Of a stretch of 36,890 nucleotides of DNA, positions 32,713 through 36,890 are shown in pieces. Position 1 is the first letter of the stretch; the number at the start of each line of letters is the position of its first letter. This stretch comes from Dehalococcoidia bacterium (GTDB taxonomy: Bacteria > Chloroflexota > Dehalococcoidia > Lucifugimonadales > UBA3495). The stretch spans positions 57,532 through 94,421 of the forward strand of contig JAKUNL010000004.1 in assembly GCA_022451925.1 (NCBI GenBank), read 5' to 3'. A program made the position numbers and the translations under genes. The notes beneath the pieces are model-generated. The model did not search any database. It was given only the letters and a program-made list of their open reading frames with translations, and had not been told where the DNA came from.

Positions 32713-33837
32713 ATGACTAACCAATCAAATCAATATCCTGTCAGGCCTCGTCCTGTGCACGGGAGCATTGGACCCACCGAGTTGCGAGCCCTCGGCTTGA
32801 ACCCGGAAGATCTGCTCGACTTCAGCGCCAGCATCAGCCCAATAGGACCTCCAGATGGAGTTTGGAACGCCATACGAGGTGTCGACCTGAGCCGTTATCC
32901 AGACCCAGAATGTCTGGAACTGCGAGAGACCATCTCTCGCAAAATTTCAATTACCGACCGACAGATTCCAATCGAGAACGTAATTGTAGGTAATGGTTCC
33001 ACAGAGATATTCCATCTGATCGCTCGGGTTTATCTGTCGAAGCGTCCAGTTCATGGGACCGCAGTGTTGATGACTCCTACGTATGGTGAGTATGAGGGGG
33101 CTTGCCGCTTGGCAGACGCACGAATACTGAAATGCGTTGCCAATCTAGATGGCGATTTCAGATGGGACATTGATTCTGCATCGAAACTAATTGAGGACAA
33201 CAAACCCGATATCGTAATCGTCTGTAACCCCAACAACCCAACTGGAGTGTACTTGTCCCGCCGAGAGATCGAGGCTCTAGCCGATGCAACGCGCGATGCT
33301 GATGGATTGTTGGTGATTGATGAAGCCTACTTGGCGTTTGTGGAAGAGCCATGGGATTCCCTGCCTCTGCTGGATAGACCTGAGGTGATGTTGGTTCGTT
33401 CCATGACCAAAGACTACGCCCAAACAGCCTTGCGTTTGGGCTATGCATTGGCGTCGAAAGATGTGGTGGCACGGCTGAGAGAGTTTCAGCCAGACTGGAG
33501 TGTAAACACCCTAGCCCAAAGGGCTGGCGTGGTTGCCTTGAATGACATAGCTTATCTACCCCGGGCCAGAGCTGCGGTTTTCAGTGCCAAGGCGTATCTA
33601 GTGGATCAGTTGAGGAGCTTAGGATTGGAAGTTCCCGACACAGAAGCCAACTTTATCTTGGTGAAAGTTGGTGAGGCCGCTAAGTGGCGTTCCCTGCTTT
33701 TGGCGAAGAGGTTTGTGGTGCGGGATTGCACTTCGTTCGGTCTGCCGGAATACATCCGGATAGGAATATTACCTATGGGAGATACTAAGAGATTAGCCAA
33801 GGCGATAGTTGAAATCGCCAAGTCAGAAGCGCATTAA
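32713..33837 (+). CDS. CobD/CobC-like PLP-dependent L-threonine-O-3-phosphate decarboxylase
   Basis: This 374-residue fold-type I aminotransferase-like protein has HGSIGPTELRALGLNPEDLLDFSASISPIGPP at its start, which is typical of CobD/CobC; histidinol-phosphate aminotransferases differ here. It then has NVIVGNGSTEIFHLIARVY, VCNPNNPTGVYL (phosphate and PLP pocket), LLVIDEAYLAFVE (Asp/Tyr) and RSMTKDYAQTALRLGY with the PLP-binding Lys. The enzyme makes aminopropanol phosphate from threonine phosphate for CbiB, the preceding gene. Separation from histidinol-phosphate aminotransferase rests on the N-terminus and the neighbourhood. It starts 14 nt after cbiB and ends the cobalamin operon. Confidence 0.85.
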   Translation: MTNQSNQYPVRPRPVHGSIGPTELRALGLNPEDLLDFSASISPIGPPDGVWNAIRGVDLSRYPDPECLELRETISRKISITDRQIPIENVIVGNGSTEIFHLIARVYLSKRPVHGTAVLMTPTYGEYEGACRLADARILKCVANLDGDFRWDIDSASKLIEDNKPDIVIVCNPNNPTGVYLSRREIEALADATRDADGLLVIDEAYLAFVEEPWDSLPLLDRPEVMLVRSMTKDYAQTALRLGYALASKDVVARLREFQPDWSVNTLAQRAGVVALNDIAYLPRARAAVFSAKAYLVDQLRSLGLEVPDTEANFILVKVGEAAKWRSLLLAKRFVVRDCTSFGLPEYIRIGILPMGDTKRLAKAIVEIAKSEAH

Positions 33838-33920
33838 GTAAATTGCTTGATGAAACAAACCAGGGCGATTAGAATCTATTCCAATAAACTTGTAACGCTT
33901 GGTGTAAGGAGTTTCCTGCC

Positions 33921-34535
33921 ATGGCTACTATTCGACAGACCTCGTCAGGGGAATTCGTAGGCGATAGCCGGTTCCATGAGGATTTTGGGGCTCCATCTGA
34001 CAGGGCAGTCCTGAAGCTAAAGTCACACTTGACCCCATATGTTCAAGAGTTCATACAGAACGCTCCTTTTGCAATCATGGCTACTGCTGACGCTGATGGC
34101 CGCTGTGACGCTTCACCCAAGGGTGGTAAACCTGGTTTCGTAAAAGTTTTGGGAGAAAAATATTTACTATTCCCGGACGTGGCTGGCAACAGGCTGTTCC
34201 AGTCCTACCAGAATATAGATGAGAATCCATTCATCGGTTTGATCTTCTTCATACCTGGTATCAATGACACTGTAAGGGTCAACGGCAAGGTAAGCATCGT
34301 TAACAAAGAAGAACTTGAAAAGCAGAATATTGAGCTGTCCCTCTACGAGACAGACGATAATTCCAAGCATCTGCAGGGGATGTTGGTCGAGGTAGAAGAG
34401 TCTTATGGTCACTGCCCCCGAGCACTCAAATTCTCTAATTTATGGGGCGCTGAAGAGATCGCCAAAAATAAGGCCACACTTCCTTTTGAAGAACGAACCG
34501 ACGAGAATTACTATCACCATAAAGAAGGGTCTTAA
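33921..34535 (+). CDS. FMN-binding pyridoxamine 5'-phosphate oxidase-like (PPOX) family protein
   Basis: This 204-residue protein has a split-barrel FMN-binding fold. The core FAIMATADADGRCDASPKGGKPGFVKVLGEKYLLFPDVAGNRLFQSYQNIDENPFIGLIFFIPGINDTVRVNGKVSIV follows the general FMN-barrel pattern, with the R-V-N-G motif of the DR2398/MSMEG_1061-type subgroup as I remember it. Members are flavin reductases or oxidoreductases of unknown substrate; a true pyridoxamine oxidase role is not supported. An AAGGAG Shine-Dalgarno lies 9 nt before the ATG. It is 83 nt after the cobalamin operon and followed by its own strong terminator, so it is probably a separate or tail unit. Confidence 0.85.
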   Translation: MATIRQTSSGEFVGDSRFHEDFGAPSDRAVLKLKSHLTPYVQEFIQNAPFAIMATADADGRCDASPKGGKPGFVKVLGEKYLLFPDVAGNRLFQSYQNIDENPFIGLIFFIPGINDTVRVNGKVSIVNKEELEKQNIELSLYETDDNSKHLQGMLVEVEESYGHCPRALKFSNLWGAEEIAKNKATLPFEERTDENYYHHKEGS

Positions 34536-34589
34536 GTCGATAGTAAATCAGTCGGTCAGTAGCCGTCTGCACTTAGTTTTTGAACCTAG

Positions 34590-34625
34590 AAACAGGCTCC
34601 TAGAATGCTAGGAGCCTGTTTTTTT
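34590..34625 (+). terminator. Rho-independent terminator of the PPOX gene
   Basis: AACAGGCTCCTAG (34591-34603) pairs perfectly with CTAGGAGCCTGTT (34608-34620) around an AATG loop, followed by a run of seven T. It closes the PPOX unit before the M16 peptidase gene. Confidence 0.93.
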
Positions 34626-34770
34626 ATGTTGGTATGGATTGGATAATATTTCTAAAATGCACTCCCCATTTGGCGAGGTTGTCAAGGATCGATTTTGGTT
34701 TACAACGATGCTGCACCGCCTTAATATGGGTTGATTGACATTACCCAACCCCCTTAGAGGATTTGTGCAG

Positions 34771-36890
34771 ATGGTAACCATCGCTTTTGAGAAACATAGA
34801 TTGTCCAATGGACTGGACGTGATACTTCACCGGGATAATACGATTCCTGTTGTAGCCGTAAATGTTTGGTATCACGTTGGTTCCAAGGATGAAGAAGTCG
34901 GCAGGACCGGATTTGCTCACTTGTTTGAACACGTGATGTTTGAAGGGTCTAAACACCACAACAGTAGCCACTTTGAGCCGCTTCAAAAAGCAGGGGCTAA
35001 CCTTAACGGATCAACGACCCCAGACCGGACAAACTACTGGGAGGATGTGCCCACCAATTACTTAGACTTGGCTTTATGGTTAGAGTCTGATCGCATGGGA
35101 TTCCTGCTGGATGCCCTAGACCAAGAACGACTCGATATTCAACGGGATGTTGTGAAGAACGAACGACGCCAGTCCTATGAGAATCGTCCCTACGGAATGG
35201 CCCATTGGAATATACAAGAAGCGCTCTATCCCATGCCACATCCTTATCATTGGATGACCATAGGCTCTCAGGAAGACCTAGATGCTGCTACCCTCGACGA
35301 CATTAAAAATTTCTTTAAAAAGTTTTACTCCCCGACTAATGCTAGCCTGGCCATTGCTGGTGACATCGACATGGGAGAAGCCCTGGAACAGGTCAATCAT
35401 TATTTTGGGGATCTTCCTCCGGGTGAGGTAGTTCCACGGAGAGGCCGTCATGATTCTGGCCTAATCGGTCGCATCGACCTGGAAATGCGGGACAAGGTCA
35501 CGTTACCCAGGACCTATATCGCCTGGCCGACTCCTCCGGAAGGCGACCCTGATGATGCCCCTTTGGAGATATACCAAGCCATAATGTCGGACGGGTTGAC
35601 CTCCCGGCTGCATAAGTCCCTTGTCTATGAGAAACAGATCGCCCAGAGCGCTCACATACGCTACCATTCTTCTGAGATTGCTGGACAGGCCGTGCTGCAG
35701 GTGACTGCTGCTGAAGGGCACGAATTAGAAGAGGTGGAAGCCGCTGCGGAAGCTGAGATGGCTCGCCTACTCCGGGAACCACCAACTGATGAAGAGCTGA
35801 CGCGCGTTAAGAACCGGATCGAAGCCAGCCATTTTCGCCAATTGGCCCGTATTGGCGGGTTTGGCGGTCGGGCTGACCAACTGAATCATTTCAGCGTATT
35901 TGCGGATGACCCCGCATTGATTAATACAAGCTTGGACCGGTACATGTCTGTTACACGTGAAGACGTGACCCGGGTTGCTGAAAACGTCCTGGGAGAGAAT
36001 CAAGTACGGCTGCATGTTCTTCCAGAGCCGACTCTTTCGCCGGCCATTGTCACTATTGATCGCACAGTTATGCCGTCGCCTAAGAGTGAGCCGGTATTTA
36101 TACCTCCAACACCAACAAGGACTACGCTTACCAACGGGATGGGCATATCGGTTGTCGAACAACGCGGCCTACCCATAGTGGCCTTCGGTGTCCTCATGGA
36201 CGCTGGTGCATCACGTGATCCGGAAAAACTGCCTGGCTTGGCGGGGTTCACCGCTCAGATGTTGCCAGAAGGTACTAATAGTAAGTCCAGCCAAGAGATC
36301 GCCCAGGCATTCGAGTTCATTGGATCCAGGATTTCAGCTGATGGGCGCCGCGAGTACACCCTGCTTTCGGCAGAAACTCTCACTAAGCATTTCTCAACAG
36401 CCTTGGAACTGACCTCTGATTTGTTGCTGCATCCAAACTTCCCAGACCACGAGGTGGAACGGGTAAGGAGGGAGCACCTGACGGAGCTAAGACGTGGCAA
36501 AGACGAGCCTAATGCCGTGGCCGAACAATTGATGGCCGGTCTGGTCTTCAATAAGGACTCGGGTTACGGTCACTCGCTATCTGGAACAGAAACGTCAATC
36601 GGATCTCTGACCCGCGAAGACTTGGTCCGTCAGTTCAGCAGGGATTACAGCCCAGCCAACGCCAATTTGATTGTCGTGGGAGATGTCAGTATCGATGAGG
36701 TTGTCAAACAGGCAGAGTCCGTGTTCGGTGATTGGAAATCTGACAGCAATGCAGCCAATATTCGATCTGAATCTGTGCCTTCCAACGGCGTTGCGAGCAT
36801 CTACTTGGTAGACCGTCCGGGGGCGCCCCAGTCGGTTATCCGCGCAATGCATACAACCATCCCCAGGTTGCATCCGGATTATCTGGGGCT
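34771..36890 (+). CDS. M16 family zinc peptidase (pitrilysin type), two-domain, 3' end beyond the window
   Basis: An open frame of at least 706 codons has no stop to the window's end. The N-terminal domain has the inverted zinc motif HLFEH (H-x-x-E-H) within TGFAHLFEHVMFEG at about residues 50-54, with the third ligand Glu about 76 residues later in DVVKNERRQSYEN. The segment NASLAIAGDIDMGEALE is the strand-helix region of the first repeat. A second M16-like repeat begins near residue 450 (TTLTNGMGISVVEQRGLPIVAFGVLMDAGASRD) and lacks HxxEH, as in tandem M16B proteins where the second domain only closes the chamber. No signal peptide is seen at the chosen start. Function: cleavage of peptides within a closed chamber. 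AGAGGA serves as the Shine-Dalgarno. Confidence 0.92.
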   Translation, partial: MVTIAFEKHRLSNGLDVILHRDNTIPVVAVNVWYHVGSKDEEVGRTGFAHLFEHVMFEGSKHHNSSHFEPLQKAGANLNGSTTPDRTNYWEDVPTNYLDLALWLESDRMGFLLDALDQERLDIQRDVVKNERRQSYENRPYGMAHWNIQEALYPMPHPYHWMTIGSQEDLDAATLDDIKNFFKKFYSPTNASLAIAGDIDMGEALEQVNHYFGDLPPGEVVPRRGRHDSGLIGRIDLEMRDKVTLPRTYIAWPTPPEGDPDDAPLEIYQAIMSDGLTSRLHKSLVYEKQIAQSAHIRYHSSEIAGQAVLQVTAAEGHELEEVEAAAEAEMARLLREPPTDEELTRVKNRIEASHFRQLARIGGFGGRADQLNHFSVFADDPALINTSLDRYMSVTREDVTRVAENVLGENQVRLHVLPEPTLSPAIVTIDRTVMPSPKSEPVFIPPTPTRTTLTNGMGISVVEQRGLPIVAFGVLMDAGASRDPEKLPGLAGFTAQMLPEGTNSKSSQEIAQAFEFIGSRISADGRREYTLLSAETLTKHFSTALELTSDLLLHPNFPDHEVERVRREHLTELRRGKDEPNAVAEQLMAGLVFNKDSGYGHSLSGTETSIGSLTREDLVRQFSRDYSPANANLIVVGDVSIDEVVKQAESVFGDWKSDSNAANIRSESVPSNGVASIYLVDRPGAPQSVIRAMHTTIPRLHPDYLG

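Overview
This 36.9 kb window looks like chromosomal DNA of a free-living bacterium. My best guess is a marine Chloroflexota of the SAR202 type. The reasons are the mix of scavenging enzymes (FAD dehydrogenase, MDR dehydrogenase, MmgE/PrpD, crotonase, penicillin-acylase-like and gamma-glutamyltransferase Ntn hydrolases), a lipoprotein-dependent peptide ABC importer, medium GC, many TTG starts and late-step cobalamin assembly genes. This is inference; no rRNA or marker phylogeny is available here. I saw no tRNA, rRNA, CRISPR array, insertion sequence or prophage.

Layout. 1-213: end of an S9 peptidase. 525-5089 (minus): small proteins, an MFS transporter, a maleylpyruvate-isomerase/DinB-type protein and a TcuA-like flavoprotein. 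5193-9529 (plus): tag, an MDR dehydrogenase, an unusual protein with a primase-C-terminal-like domain, and MmgE/PrpD. 9804-15641 (mostly minus): queF, a LON-domain protein, an HNH protein, an NTF2-like hypothetical, a gamma-glutamyltransferase and an A-type Fe-S-carrier-like protein with a Gly/Cys tail. One plus-strand gene, for a cobalamin-binding (BtuF-like) protein, sits inside this block. 16072-22338 (plus): peptide-binding lipoprotein, two permeases, a crotonase, tlyA and a pncC/cinA-C homologue. 22335-27583: a penicillin-acylase-like protein (minus), MBL hydrolase and a small membrane protein (plus), then VOC and a GrdB-like protein (minus). 27801-33837 (plus): late cobalamin genes cobB-cobO-cobT-cobS-cbiB-cobD. 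33921 to the end: an FMN-binding PPOX protein and an M16 peptidase that runs off the window.

The main discovery is two genes that conventional ORF calling splits at an in-frame UGA and that both look like selenoprotein genes. (1) The BtuF-like gene at 10437-11372 has UGA exactly where its family has the second Cys of a CxxC motif, giving C-E-V-U. (2) The minus-strand gene at 27583-26387 is a GrdB/PrdB-type selenoprotein B family member with U-P-A-C. In both, a hairpin with a 5-nt, G-at-position-2 loop begins exactly 11 nt after the UGA. That matches the geometry I remember for the E. coli fdhF SECIS. The GrdB-like case belongs to a known selenoprotein family. I do not know of a described selenoprotein in the BtuF-like cobalamin-binding family, so that one may be new.

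How the genes fit together. The cobalamin genes cover a,c-diamidation, adenosylation, the aminopropanol arm and lower-ligand attachment, but no corrin-ring synthesis is in view. With a cobalamin-binding protein nearby, this suggests salvage or remodelling of corrinoids. The peptide importer, gamma-glutamyltransferase, acylase and peptidases suggest use of peptide- or amide-rich organic matter. Several enzymes have altered active sites (crotonase without both catalytic Glu, PncC without the usual Ser/Cys motif, A-type carrier without its first Cys), so functions transferred from their families should be treated with care.
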